From Gammaproteobacteria bacterium (lineage in GTDB: Bacteria; Pseudomonadota; Gammaproteobacteria; Steroidobacterales; Woeseiaceae): a stretch of DNA of 64,000 nucleotides. The translations under genes and the position numbers were made by a program. The stretch spans positions 1 to 64,000 of the forward strand of contig JAOUGX010000006.1 in the NCBI GenBank assembly GCA_029865385.1, written 5' to 3'. The notes below the pieces were generated by a model. It was not told where the DNA came from. It worked only from the letters and a program-made list of their open reading frames with translations, and did no database searches. Shown piece after piece: positions 42,676 through 51,110 of this stretch (positions within the stretch are counted from its first letter, which is position 1; each line of letters starts with the position of its first letter).

Positions 42676-44214
42676 TCAGGTCCCGGCAATGCGCAGGTAA
42701 GTCTCGGACCAGTGCCTTCCTGCCAGCGTCACCGGCTTGATGTCGCCCAGCCGCTGACCGCATTCGAGACAGATGCTCTGGTAGGTGTCCAGCAGAGATG
42801 AAACCCGGCGCGGCTGCAACATCGGCAATTGCTCCAGTTGCCGTGCGTGCCGGTATTGCGGATTGCGCATGAGGCTTTCATCCGCCAGAGCGGCAAAGCG
42901 CTCCTGCTCGTCCGCCGACACGGCTGCCGAGTCAAGCAACAGCAAGTAGCCCGGTTGATCTGCAACGGGAACCAGCAGGGCGTCTCCCGGTATCGCAGCA
43001 ATTGCCGTGCGCACGAATTCCTCCGTCAGTTTTTCCCCGCAGAGGTCTGATGCGACGCCCTCCCGGCCCAGGTACTCGAAGCACGGCGATGCTTCGTACC
43101 ACCCGGCAAGCCGAACCCGGTCTCCCAACCGGTATCGATAAAGCCCTCCTGCCGTGGTCATGATGACCGTATAGCTCGCTTCGTCCTGCAGGTCCGCCAG
43201 GGCCACCAGGTTCCCCTCGTCGTTCAGGAACTCGAAATAAGCGCTGTTGATGGCCAATACCGGAGCGCAGGCATCTTCCAGCGGCAATGTAATTGCGCCT
43301 TCCGTTGCAAGCAGACCTTTTCCCTGCAGGTGGCTTCGAGGAAAGGATTCTTTGAGTGTTTCGGCGTAACGGCGACTCGACGCCGAGCTCCAGCAACTGA
43401 TCGTGTCCAGGGCGGGCCAGAGTGCCTGCCAGTCGAAACGGTTGCGCGCATGGAACCCGGCAAGGACAGAAGCAGCCTCCGGTTGCACAGCCTCAATTTC
43501 ATCGGCCAGGCTTGTTGCGTCTTTGCGAACCGCTTCGAGCAGCTGCAAAAAAAAGGTAGGACTCCAGACCGATACGAAACTCAGGTCCCTGCAAGCCAGT
43601 AGCGAAACAAGCGTTTGCCTTTGCCAGGCCTTGAACGAATCGTGTTTTGCAACCTCCGGCGGTACAGCCAGCGTGCTGCCGATGGCTTCCGCCAGTTCCG
43701 CGCCGAACCATACAGCATCGTTATCGATGCCGATGGGCACGCCGCCCTTCGTATGGCTTCGCGGACGAACGGCCGGACTGATTGCCCAGTACGCCCGGCC
43801 CTGCATTATTCCGGGCCGAGCATTGAGCAGATCGTCCAGCCAGGGCAGTATCGCCTCGCGAAGGCACTCGATCGAGTGCGCGGTAATGGGAATGTACTTC
43901 TGGCCCCCGGTCGATCCGCCGGTCTCCTCGAAAAGCAGGACCTCGTCCGCGCAAAGCACGTTGCCCGTACCGTTCATCATTCGCCCGATGTCTTCGCGCA
44001 GATCCTCGAAGGTCTGGATCGGTATCCGACTTGCATAAGCGGAAACCCCATCGATGCTGGCGAAGCCGTAGCGACGACCGAACTCGGAACGCCGGTTGCG
44101 CCGCAATATCTCAGTCAACAACTGCTGCTGAGCCCTTTCGGGCTGCCGCAGAAGCGCTGTCAGCTGCCGGCGCTTGCCAGCGAGGCCACGTCGAATATCA
44201 GCCCATCCCGACAA
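42676..44214 (-). CDS. GH3 family acyl-adenylating amido synthetase
   Basis: 512-aa member of the ANL-type GH3 family, best known from plant enzymes that adenylate acyl acids such as jasmonate or indole acetate and couple them to amino acids. Visible are the P-loop ETGGSTGGQKYIPIT (97-111) and the strong motif YTVIMTTAGGLYRYRLGD, followed by GWYEASPCFEYLGR. Bacterial members are mostly uncharacterised. TTG 44214 is used as the start, with GGAGG about 10 nt upstream; this makes a 55-base overlap with the preceding gene. It likely forms an N-acyl or amide bond in the pathway of this cluster. Confidence 0.85.
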   Translation of the reverse strand: MSGWADIRRGLAGKRRQLTALLRQPERAQQQLLTEILRRNRRSEFGRRYGFASIDGVSAYASRIPIQTFEDLREDIGRMMNGTGNVLCADEVLLFEETGGSTGGQKYIPITAHSIECLREAILPWLDDLLNARPGIMQGRAYWAISPAVRPRSHTKGGVPIGIDNDAVWFGAELAEAIGSTLAVPPEVAKHDSFKAWQRQTLVSLLACRDLSFVSVWSPTFFLQLLEAVRKDATSLADEIEAVQPEAASVLAGFHARNRFDWQALWPALDTISCWSSASSRRYAETLKESFPRSHLQGKGLLATEGAITLPLEDACAPVLAINSAYFEFLNDEGNLVALADLQDEASYTVIMTTAGGLYRYRLGDRVRLAGWYEASPCFEYLGREGVASDLCGEKLTEEFVRTAIAAIPGDALLVPVADQPGYLLLLDSAAVSADEQERFAALADESLMRNPQYRHARQLEQLPMLQPRRVSSLLDTYQSICLECGQRLGDIKPVTLAGRHWSETYLRIAGT

Positions 44215-44933
44215 GAATTCAGACCCTCCAGAAATGCAGTACGCGAAATGAAGCGCATGTTGTCATCACAGAGCTCGGTAATACAAACCAGTTCGTCACC
44301 GGACACATAACCCGGATTCCTTTTCAGAAAGTATTGGACATCCGGTTTTCGTACGATCTCTTCACCGAGCTCGGACCACTCCTGCCGCAGATGTCCGCGC
44401 GGCTTGTCAAAGTGCAACACGCCAGTCGCCGGATTGTAGGCTCTGCCGAATTTCTTCAACGCGACGATATCGACAATGTTCTGCAGTTCGGCTGGTGTCG
44501 CTTCGCGGTGGCGTGGAAAAAAGCGCCTTGTGAATGCCGGAAGGTATCGATACGTTCGGTGTCCCTTCACTATCAGGAACCAGTACAAAGGCGTTTCAGG
44601 ACGCTGTTTCTTTATCTGCCCGGCAAAATAACACCAGGCGTAGGCCAGCCTCTGTTCGCCCCAGTGTTCGTGACTGATAATCGTGTCACCGGAATAGAGC
44701 AACATGCATTCGGGGCTTGTCTCATCTACCCGGCAAACTTCAATCGTCGAAAACCCCTGCAGTTCCTGCTGCGCATCCCAAAGCAGAATGGCAATCGACT
44801 TGCCGTTCAGGTCCTGTTCGAATTGCGCCGCATCAACTGCATCGTAATACCTGTTGAACAATGCGAACATTCTATTGCGCGTCGCGGCGTCCAGTGATGG
44901 CACTGAATGGTATTCGGCGGCCAACTTAGACAT
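44160..44933 (-). CDS. Unrecognised soluble protein, GH3 partner
   Basis: 257-aa soluble protein without signal or membrane segment. I do not recognise the family with confidence. The N-terminal half (FALFNRYYDAVDAAQFEQDL, then KSIAILLWDAQQELQGFSTI) and the arrangement of strands and helices hint at a GNAT or acyl-homoserine-lactone-synthase-like fold. The segment YWFLIVKGHRTYRYLPAFTRRFFP is distinctive. It overlaps the next gene (GH3) by 55 bases and the previous one by 8, so it is tightly coupled to both. A role as acyl donor or acceptor enzyme for the GH3 ligase is inference. Confidence 0.55.
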   Translation of the reverse strand: MSKLAAEYHSVPSLDAATRNRMFALFNRYYDAVDAAQFEQDLNGKSIAILLWDAQQELQGFSTIEVCRVDETSPECMLLYSGDTIISHEHWGEQRLAYAWCYFAGQIKKQRPETPLYWFLIVKGHRTYRYLPAFTRRFFPRHREATPAELQNIVDIVALKKFGRAYNPATGVLHFDKPRGHLRQEWSELGEEIVRKPDVQYFLKRNPGYVSGDELVCITELCDDNMRFISRTAFLEGLNSCRDGLIFDVASLASAGS

Positions 44934-45534
44934 GCAGCCAGCGCCTCGCGAAAACCAGCACATACACAATCAGCAATCCGACGCAGATCGCGGTCGCAAG
45001 CAGAATCGATTGGTGATCGGCGGAATCGGGAACGAAATAGACAGTAGCTCCGGCCACACTCGCGTGCTTCAGCATGTACAGCGCAAAAAGCCCCTCCGGA
45101 ACGTAGATCAGACTGGCAACCAGCAGGAAATCGCTGTAAGGCCTGTTGTCGGCACGAAAGGCAGCACTCAGAAACCACAGCATGAGTCCCAGCGAGAACA
45201 TATCGTGCGCGATTCCCATCCACGGGTGCCAGCTCTGCGATACGTACATCAGATACAGTTCGGCAATAGCTCGCAGCAGCATATTCGTCAGCAGGACCTT
45301 GCATGCGAGCCGCGCCGCCGGCGGCATGCGCCGGTCGAGCAGGAGCAGGAGTGGCATCAAGTACCAGAAATATACCGTACACGCGAGCCAGGCCAGCTTG
45401 ACCAGCGCTATTTCACCACCGGGGAGAATGCCCGAATTCTGCAGTCTGTAAAAAATGGCCGCCAGAAGAACAAGCGCTGCCACCACCAGCGCAAACGCTT
45501 TCTTGAGGCCGCCTTCAGATAACGATGCGAACAT
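44926..45534 (-). CDS. Six-helix membrane protein, unknown function
   Basis: 202-aa integral membrane protein with six predicted helices (about 12-29, 43-65, 74-96, 105-122, 130-150, 176-196) and few polar residues in the membrane. Single His and Trp residues cluster in the MYVSQSWHPWMGIAHDMFS segment between helices 3 and 4, a possible cofactor or ligand site. No family recognised. ATG 45534 lies 20 bases inside the Rieske gene. It is placed between the oxygenase and the GH3 partner gene. Confidence 0.6.
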   Translation of the reverse strand: MFASLSEGGLKKAFALVVAALVLLAAIFYRLQNSGILPGGEIALVKLAWLACTVYFWYLMPLLLLLDRRMPPAARLACKVLLTNMLLRAIAELYLMYVSQSWHPWMGIAHDMFSLGLMLWFLSAAFRADNRPYSDFLLVASLIYVPEGLFALYMLKHASVAGATVYFVPDSADHQSILLATAICVGLLIVYVLVFARRWLHV

Positions 45535-46528
45535 CGTAAGGCTCGGTGCGGACGGCGGGAACCCTGCCTTCGGAGAGCGCATTCCTCCAGCGACGGATGT
45601 GTGGCAGCAGAACGTCCTGCTCGATAATGCGAAATTCACTGCGCTCGTATTTCGCAAGATTCCGCTGCTGCTTTCGCAGTGTGCGAACATCCTGGGCAAT
45701 GATCTTTCTGGACAGCGGTTCGAAGACCAGGCGCAGCAATGCGCCGATCTTCCGGTAACGAAATGTAACTACGGTATATACGTCAGTCAGGACATCGTTC
45801 ACCGGCGTGCAGCTGGACGTGATCGTGTAGTGCCTGTCTTCCGAGAAAACATAATCGACTCGCGACATAGCCGGCGCAATGAAACGGTCGCTGTGCTGCA
45901 TGCCGCCCTGTTGCGGTGAAAGCAGTGACCAGACCAGGCTCCTCTCGCGCGGTTCGTCGAAATATTCGGCTACGGCTCCATCTTCCAGCGCACTTACCCG
46001 GCAACGCACTTCGCGGTCAGTCGGGCTGCGAAACCAACTGCGATGGACAAAGGTAGCGTGCGGGCAGTCGAGGAAATTCTCCAGGCAGGACTCGACGGGA
46101 GCTTCGAAACGATTATACAAGCGGAAGCTTGTCCAGCCGTGCTCACCAAGAAAAGGAAACTTTTGTGGCGTTTCCTGCCGCGGCTCGACTCCAGGACATA
46201 CCCAGATATAGCCGTCCTGCTCGCAACAGCGATACCTTCTGATCGCGCTTTCATTGCGACATCCGTCTGAAAACGATTGCGAGGGAACGTGGACCACGCA
46301 ACCAGTACGGTCGTAGCACCATCCATGATAGGAGCATTGCAATCTTCCGCCGACGACTTTGCCGTCAGCCAGCGGCATGCCGCGATGTGCACAACGATTC
46401 TCGAGTGCCACCGGCAAACCATCGGCGTCACGGAACAGGACGATATTACGCGACAGCAAGTTGACGACTATCGGCTTACCCCGCAGCCGGCCGGTCGGAC
46501 ACGCTATGTACCAGTAGTCTGTCAGCAT
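45515..46528 (-). CDS. Rieske non-haem iron oxygenase, alpha subunit
   Basis: 337-aa ring-hydroxylating-type oxygenase. The Rieske [2Fe-2S] ligands are C46-x-H48 (CAHRG) and C65-x2-H68 (CSYHGW). The mononuclear iron site is in ENFLDCPHATFVH, with H157 and H162 as ligands and D154 as the electron-bridging Asp. The third carboxylate is probably in the AQDVRTLRKQQRN segment. No ferredoxin or reductase gene is adjacent, so electrons must come from elsewhere, possibly from the RnfD-like protein at the end of the cluster. It opens the cluster, 60 bp after pgsA. Confidence 0.88.
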   Translation of the reverse strand: MLTDYWYIACPTGRLRGKPIVVNLLSRNIVLFRDADGLPVALENRCAHRGMPLADGKVVGGRLQCSYHGWCYDRTGCVVHVPSQSFSDGCRNESAIRRYRCCEQDGYIWVCPGVEPRQETPQKFPFLGEHGWTSFRLYNRFEAPVESCLENFLDCPHATFVHRSWFRSPTDREVRCRVSALEDGAVAEYFDEPRERSLVWSLLSPQQGGMQHSDRFIAPAMSRVDYVFSEDRHYTITSSCTPVNDVLTDVYTVVTFRYRKIGALLRLVFEPLSRKIIAQDVRTLRKQQRNLAKYERSEFRIIEQDVLLPHIRRWRNALSEGRVPAVRTEPYDVRIVI

Positions 46529-46588
46529 TCGCCTGCGCTCATCAGCGCCGATCGGGGCCTGTTGGTAACGGAATATGCTTTTATTGCG

Positions 46589-47149
46589 TCAACCGTCATG
46601 CTGCATGGCAGGCCAGGCCGCCCGCAGGTAGATGAACATCGACCAGATCGTCATGCCGACCGCGGCGAGCAGGAGCAGGAAGCCGACAGGATAGATGTCG
46701 ATTCCGAAAAGCGGCTCTTCGTAGACCATGAAAGCAATGCCAAACATCTGCAGCGTGGTCTTGATCTTTCCGCCCCACGAAACCGCAACGTTTGCACGTT
46801 CGCCTATGGTCGCCATCCATTCGCGGAGCGCCGAGACGGTTATTTCCCGCCCGATGATGATGATTGCAATGATGTCGACGTACCAGTCCGGGTCCTGTTG
46901 CACGAGAAGCACCATGACAATTGCGACCATCAGCTTGTCGGCTACAGGGTCAAGGAATTCGCCGAATCGCGATACCTGGCCGAATCGTCGCGCAACATAA
47001 CCGTCGATCAGGTCGGTTATTGCGGCGACACCAAAAACTATTCCCGCAATCGGCCTGGCGTATGGCAGCGAACTGTAAAAACAGATAACAACGACCGGGA
47101 TAGCCGCAATTCGGATCAGGGTAAGTATGTTTGCCGTGTTCAGTTTCAC
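46589..47149 (-). CDS. pgsA: CDP-diacylglycerol-glycerol-3-phosphate 3-phosphatidyltransferase
   Basis: 186-aa membrane enzyme that makes phosphatidylglycerol phosphate. The CDP-alcohol phosphotransferase signature is complete: D-G-x2-A-R-x8-G-x3-D-x3-D in ITDLIDGYVARR…GEFLDPVADK. Start: GTG 47149 with AAGGGC upstream, giving the conserved KLNTANILTLIRI N-terminus; longer readings run into uvrC. Only 19 bp after uvrC, as in enteric bacteria. Confidence 0.93.
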   Translation of the reverse strand: MKLNTANILTLIRIAAIPVVVICFYSSLPYARPIAGIVFGVAAITDLIDGYVARRFGQVSRFGEFLDPVADKLMVAIVMVLLVQQDPDWYVDIIAIIIIGREITVSALREWMATIGERANVAVSWGGKIKTTLQMFGIAFMVYEEPLFGIDIYPVGFLLLLAAVGMTIWSMFIYLRAAWPAMQHDG

Positions 47150-47168
47150 TGCTATGCCCTTGCTGCGG

Positions 47169-49016
47169 TCAGGTACCACTGTCCGCATGAAATTCGTTGT
47201 AGATCTTCTCGGCCAGCGAGTGGCTGATGCCCCGGACTTTGACGAGATCGCCAATTCCGGCGCTCTTCACTCCCTGCAGGCCACCGAATTGTCGAAGCAA
47301 TTCACGACGTTTTTTCGGTCCAAGGCCGCTGATCGATTCCAGACTTGATGTCATTCGCGCCCGGGATCGCTGCGATCGGTGTCCCGTAATCGCAAATCGA
47401 TGTGCCTCATCGCGAATCTGCTGGATCAGGTGCAGTGCCGGCGAGTCCGCGGGCAGTATAGAGGGCGTGCTTTGACCTGCCAAGAAAAGCTGTTCCATGC
47501 CGGGTTTGCGGGTACGGCCTTTGGCAACGGCCACCACCTTGATCCAGTCAAATGCCAATTCGTCGAGCACGGTCTGTGCTTCTGCCAGCTGTCCCTTGCC
47601 GCCGTCAATCAACAGCACGTCCGGAGTCGGAACTTCACCCTTTGCAACCCTCAGGTAGCGTCGTCGAATGGCTTCCCCCATCGCGCCGTAGTCGTCCCCG
47701 CCTTTTTCGGGTTTCAGATTGAATCTCCGGTAGTCCGACTTCAGCGCGCCGCTCTGGTTAAAGACCACGCAGGACGCGACAGTGGCTTCCCCGGAGGTAT
47801 GGCTTACATCAAAGCACTCGATTCTTTTCGGTACCGCGTCCGTTTCCAGGAACTCGCCGAGTGCCTCAAATTGTCCACGAATGCTCGTTCGACTCGCGAG
47901 TTTCAGACGCAATCCCTGGTCGGCATTTGTCTGCGCGAGCTTCAACCAACGCAGCCGATCGCCGCGTACTTTCTCGCGTATTTCAACTTTGTGTGCGGAT
48001 CGCTGCGACAGCTCCTGTTCGAGCAGCAGGCGGTCTTCGACGGCGACCGGCACAACGATTTCGGATGGGGCCTCTCGCCCCAGGTAGTACTGAGGCAGAA
48101 ATCCTTCGAGTATGTGCCGGGGACCCGACTCGCCGCTGGTTTTCGGAAAATGATCCCTGCTGCCCAGAATCGCTCCCTTGCGGATGAAAAGTACGGTGAC
48201 GCAGTGAATTCCGCGTTCCGAGGCTACGCCAAGCACGTCGACGTCGCTCGCAGCACTGTTTGAAACGTGTTGCTCCGCTTCGATTTGCTTGATCCGGGAA
48301 ATCTGGTCACGAAAGCGTGCTGCCCGCTCGTATTCGCGATTGGCCGACGCGAGCTCCATTCTCTCGACCAGTGTATCGATTACGTGGCGGTTGCGGCCCT
48401 CGAGAAACTGTATCGCAGCTTCGATATCCTCGGCGTAGCCACTCTCGTCGATCAGGCCGACGCACGGTGCCGTGCAACGCTGAATCTGGTATTGAAGGCA
48501 GGGCCGTGTTCTGTTTGCAAAATAGCTGTCCTGGCACTGGCGGATCATGAACAGCTTCTGCAGTTCGGTCAGTGTCTTGCGTACCGCGCTGGTACTGGGG
48601 TAAGGCCCGAAATAGCGCCCGCTTGCCTTGCGTGACCCGCGATGAAACTCGAGGCGGGGAAACGGGTGCCGGGTGGACACATAGATGTACGGGTAGCTCT
48701 TGTCGTCTCGCAGGATGACATTGAACCTCGGCTTGTGGCGCTTGATGAGGTTGTATTCAAGCAGCAACGCCTCGGCTTCCGTATTGGTGACGGTAACCTC
48801 GATGCTGCAAACAACGCTCATCATGGCGGCCGTTTTCACATCGGCGTGCTGCTTGCTGAAGTAACTGGACACGCGTTTCTTCAGGTTCAGAGCTTTCCCG
48901 ACGTACACGACTTTTCCCTTGTCGTTCAGCATACGATAGGTACCCGGACGGGAGGTCAGGCCGCTGAGGAATGTCTTGGCGTCGAATTCGACTGTCTTGT
49001 TCACGGGTAACGTCAT
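47169..49016 (-). CDS. uvrC: Excinuclease ABC subunit C
   Basis: 615-aa nuclease that makes both incisions in nucleotide excision repair. Domains: GIY-YIG (SRPGTYRMLNDKGKVVYVGK, about 17-95), a Cys-rich [4Fe-4S] region (QCQDSYFANRTRPCLQ then RCTAPC), a UVR motif near 205-240, an RNase H-like endonuclease domain (IECFDVSHTSGE onward), and C-terminal helix-hairpin-helix motifs (LESISGLGPKKRRELL, GDLVKVRGIS). Length is normal. It is 42 bp downstream of the uracil-DNA glycosylase gene. Confidence 0.96.
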   Translation of the reverse strand: MTLPVNKTVEFDAKTFLSGLTSRPGTYRMLNDKGKVVYVGKALNLKKRVSSYFSKQHADVKTAAMMSVVCSIEVTVTNTEAEALLLEYNLIKRHKPRFNVILRDDKSYPYIYVSTRHPFPRLEFHRGSRKASGRYFGPYPSTSAVRKTLTELQKLFMIRQCQDSYFANRTRPCLQYQIQRCTAPCVGLIDESGYAEDIEAAIQFLEGRNRHVIDTLVERMELASANREYERAARFRDQISRIKQIEAEQHVSNSAASDVDVLGVASERGIHCVTVLFIRKGAILGSRDHFPKTSGESGPRHILEGFLPQYYLGREAPSEIVVPVAVEDRLLLEQELSQRSAHKVEIREKVRGDRLRWLKLAQTNADQGLRLKLASRTSIRGQFEALGEFLETDAVPKRIECFDVSHTSGEATVASCVVFNQSGALKSDYRRFNLKPEKGGDDYGAMGEAIRRRYLRVAKGEVPTPDVLLIDGGKGQLAEAQTVLDELAFDWIKVVAVAKGRTRKPGMEQLFLAGQSTPSILPADSPALHLIQQIRDEAHRFAITGHRSQRSRARMTSSLESISGLGPKKRRELLRQFGGLQGVKSAGIGDLVKVRGISHSLAEKIYNEFHADSGT

Positions 49017-49058
49017 GAAAAGCCTGTCAGAATTCTACATCGTGAATCCTGCAATCGC

Positions 49059-49694
49059 TCACTGCCCGGCCAGCTTGCTGGCTTTCGCGAACACGGCTCG
49101 AAACATCTCTTCGGTCAGCCGCCCGGTGTTCGTGTTGTAACGACTGCAGTGATAGGAATCGAGAAGCGCGAAGTCGCCACCAAGTTCGTGCACGGCAGCA
49201 TGCGCAAATTTGTGATCGGCCTGCCGCAGGTGCACGGCACGAATAACGGCGCGATGCGCGATGCCACCGAGGGCAAGAACGACCGCGTCCTTCGGCAGCC
49301 GCCGCAACTCGTTCGCCAGGAACGTGTTGCAGCTGTTGATCTCCGAACCGACCGGTTTGTTGTCCGGAGGCAGGCATTTTACGGCGTTGGTGATGCGGCA
49401 GTTTTTCAATTGCAGGCCGTCATCTGCTGCCAGCGACGCGGGTCCTGAACTGAAGCCGAATTCGTGCAGCATCCGGTACAGCAGGATACCGGCATGATCG
49501 CCGGTAAACGGCCTGCCCGTCCGGTTGGCGCCGTGCATGCCCGGTGCCAGGCCTACAATCAGCAATCGCGCCGCCACATCGCCAAACGGAGGAACCGGCT
49601 TGTTGTAGTAGTCAGGGTGCTGGTCCGCAATGCGGTCGAGGAACCCGGCCAACCTCGAACACCGGCGGCAGGCTTTATCGAACGTTTCAGTCAT
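49059..49694 (-). CDS. Uracil-DNA glycosylase, family 5 (UdgB-like)
   Basis: 211-aa Fe-S base-excision glycosylase. Motif A is [19 protein letters not shown] (48-66), close to family 5, where the catalytic-water Asp/Asn of other UDGs is replaced. Four cluster Cys are at C9, C12, C99 and C107. Motif B is likely in [16 protein letters not shown]. Family 5 enzymes remove uracil, hypoxanthine and damaged bases. The start overlaps icd by 8 bases and uvrC follows, so two repair genes lie in a row. Confidence 0.85.
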   Translation of the reverse strand: MTETFDKACRRCSRLAGFLDRIADQHPDYYNKPVPPFGDVAARLLIVGLAPGMHGANRTGRPFTGDHAGILLYRMLHEFGFSSGPASLAADDGLQLKNCRITNAVKCLPPDNKPVGSEINSCNTFLANELRRLPKDAVVLALGGIAHRAVIRAVHLRQADHKFAHAAVHELGGDFALLDSYHCSRYNTNTGRLTEEMFRAVFAKASKLAGQ

Positions 49695-51027
49695 CCATGT
49701 GCCGGATTATCGCTTCGCCGAATCCCTTCGTGCCAACCAGCACAGCCCCGGGGATGAGCTCCTCGAGTTCGTGCTCGACTTCCGATTTGTCGTGCGGACG
49801 GTCCTTGCGAATCGGACGGTGAATTGCTTCCCGCAGCCGCGCGAGATCGAATGTCAGTTCCTTGTTGGCAATCGTATTGGCGACGCCCTTGATGATCAGG
49901 TCCGCCGCCTCATGCCAGCCGATATAGCGCAACATCATCTCGCCTGACAGGATCAGCGAGCCTGGATTGACGCGGTCTTTGCCGGCAAATCCCGGCGCTG
50001 TGCCATGTGTTGCCTCGAATACTGCTACACCTTCTCCGATGTTTCCGCCCGGCGCGATTCCGATGCCGCCGACTTGCGCCGCGAGCGCATCCGAAATGTA
50101 ATCCCCATTCAGGTTGAGCGTTGCTATGACGTCATATTCCTCCGGTCGCATCAGGATCTGCTGCAGGAAGTTGTCCGCGATAACGTCCTTGATGATGATT
50201 TCGTTTCCGGTTCGCGGGTTCGTGAAGCCGAGCCACGGGCCCCCATCCTTCTCGCTTGCACCGAATTCCTCGCGCGCGAGCTTGTATCCCCACTCGCAGA
50301 ACGCGCCCTCGGTGAATTTCATGATGTTGCCCTTGTGCACGAGGGTCACCGACGAAAGGTCACGGTTGATGCAATATTCGATCGCTTTGCGCACAAGCCG
50401 TTGCGACCCTTCGCGGGAGACCGGCTTGATGCCGATCCCCGAACTCAAGGGAAAGCGAATCTCTTTCACACCCAGTTCGTTTTGCAGGAAGTTGATCAGC
50501 TTTTGTACTTCCTGCGAGCCGGTCGGGTATTCGATGCCTGCGTAAATGTCTTCTGTGTTCTCGCGAAAGACTGTCATGTCGACCAGGTTCGAATCCTTCA
50601 TCGGCGTGATCACGCCGGGAAAATAGCGAATCGGCCGGACACAGGCATACAGGTCCATGGTCTGGCGAATGGAGACGTTGAGCGAGCGGATTCCGCCGCC
50701 AATCGGCGTCGTCAGCGGGCCTTTGATCGAAACGACGTATTTCTGCAGCGCATGCAGCGTCTCATCCGGCAGATAATTGTCGCTGCCGTATAAGTCCGAC
50801 GCTTTTTGTCCGGCGAAGATCTGCATCCAGCGAATGGCGCGTTTCTCCCCGTAAGCTTTCTTCACTGCGGCATTGACGACATCCAGCATGACCGGCGTGA
50901 CATCGACGCCGATTCCATCGCCTTCGATATAGGGGATGATCGGGAAACTCGGGACGTTGATGGAATGATCGCCGTTGATGGTGATGATCTCGCCATCCAC
51001 CGGTTCCTTAATGTGATCGTATTGCAT
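49687..51027 (-). CDS. icd: NADP-dependent isocitrate dehydrogenase
   Basis: 446-aa TCA-cycle enzyme of the E. coli Icd type. It has [16 protein letters not shown], the substrate loop [20 protein letters not shown] with S115 at the site phosphorylated by AceK in E. coli, [15 protein letters not shown], and [21 protein letters not shown] short insertion near residues 400-430 ([20 protein letters not shown]) is unusual for the E. coli form. ATG 51027 (MQYDHIKEP) matches the family N-terminus; starts at 51063 or 51072 are possible. It follows aceB by about 40-85 bp. Confidence 0.94.
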   Translation of the reverse strand: MQYDHIKEPVDGEIITINGDHSINVPSFPIIPYIEGDGIGVDVTPVMLDVVNAAVKKAYGEKRAIRWMQIFAGQKASDLYGSDNYLPDETLHALQKYVVSIKGPLTTPIGGGIRSLNVSIRQTMDLYACVRPIRYFPGVITPMKDSNLVDMTVFRENTEDIYAGIEYPTGSQEVQKLINFLQNELGVKEIRFPLSSGIGIKPVSREGSQRLVRKAIEYCINRDLSSVTLVHKGNIMKFTEGAFCEWGYKLAREEFGASEKDGGPWLGFTNPRTGNEIIIKDVIADNFLQQILMRPEEYDVIATLNLNGDYISDALAAQVGGIGIAPGGNIGEGVAVFEATHGTAPGFAGKDRVNPGSLILSGEMMLRYIGWHEAADLIIKGVANTIANKELTFDLARLREAIHRPIRKDRPHDKSEVEHELEELIPGAVLVGTKGFGEAIIRHMDD

Positions 51028-51110
51028 TGGCTGCCATGGTCCGTGCGTGAAAACGGGCTGCATTGTACTCATTGACGACGTTCGCTACAGCGATTCGTAC
51101 CCTCATCGCC

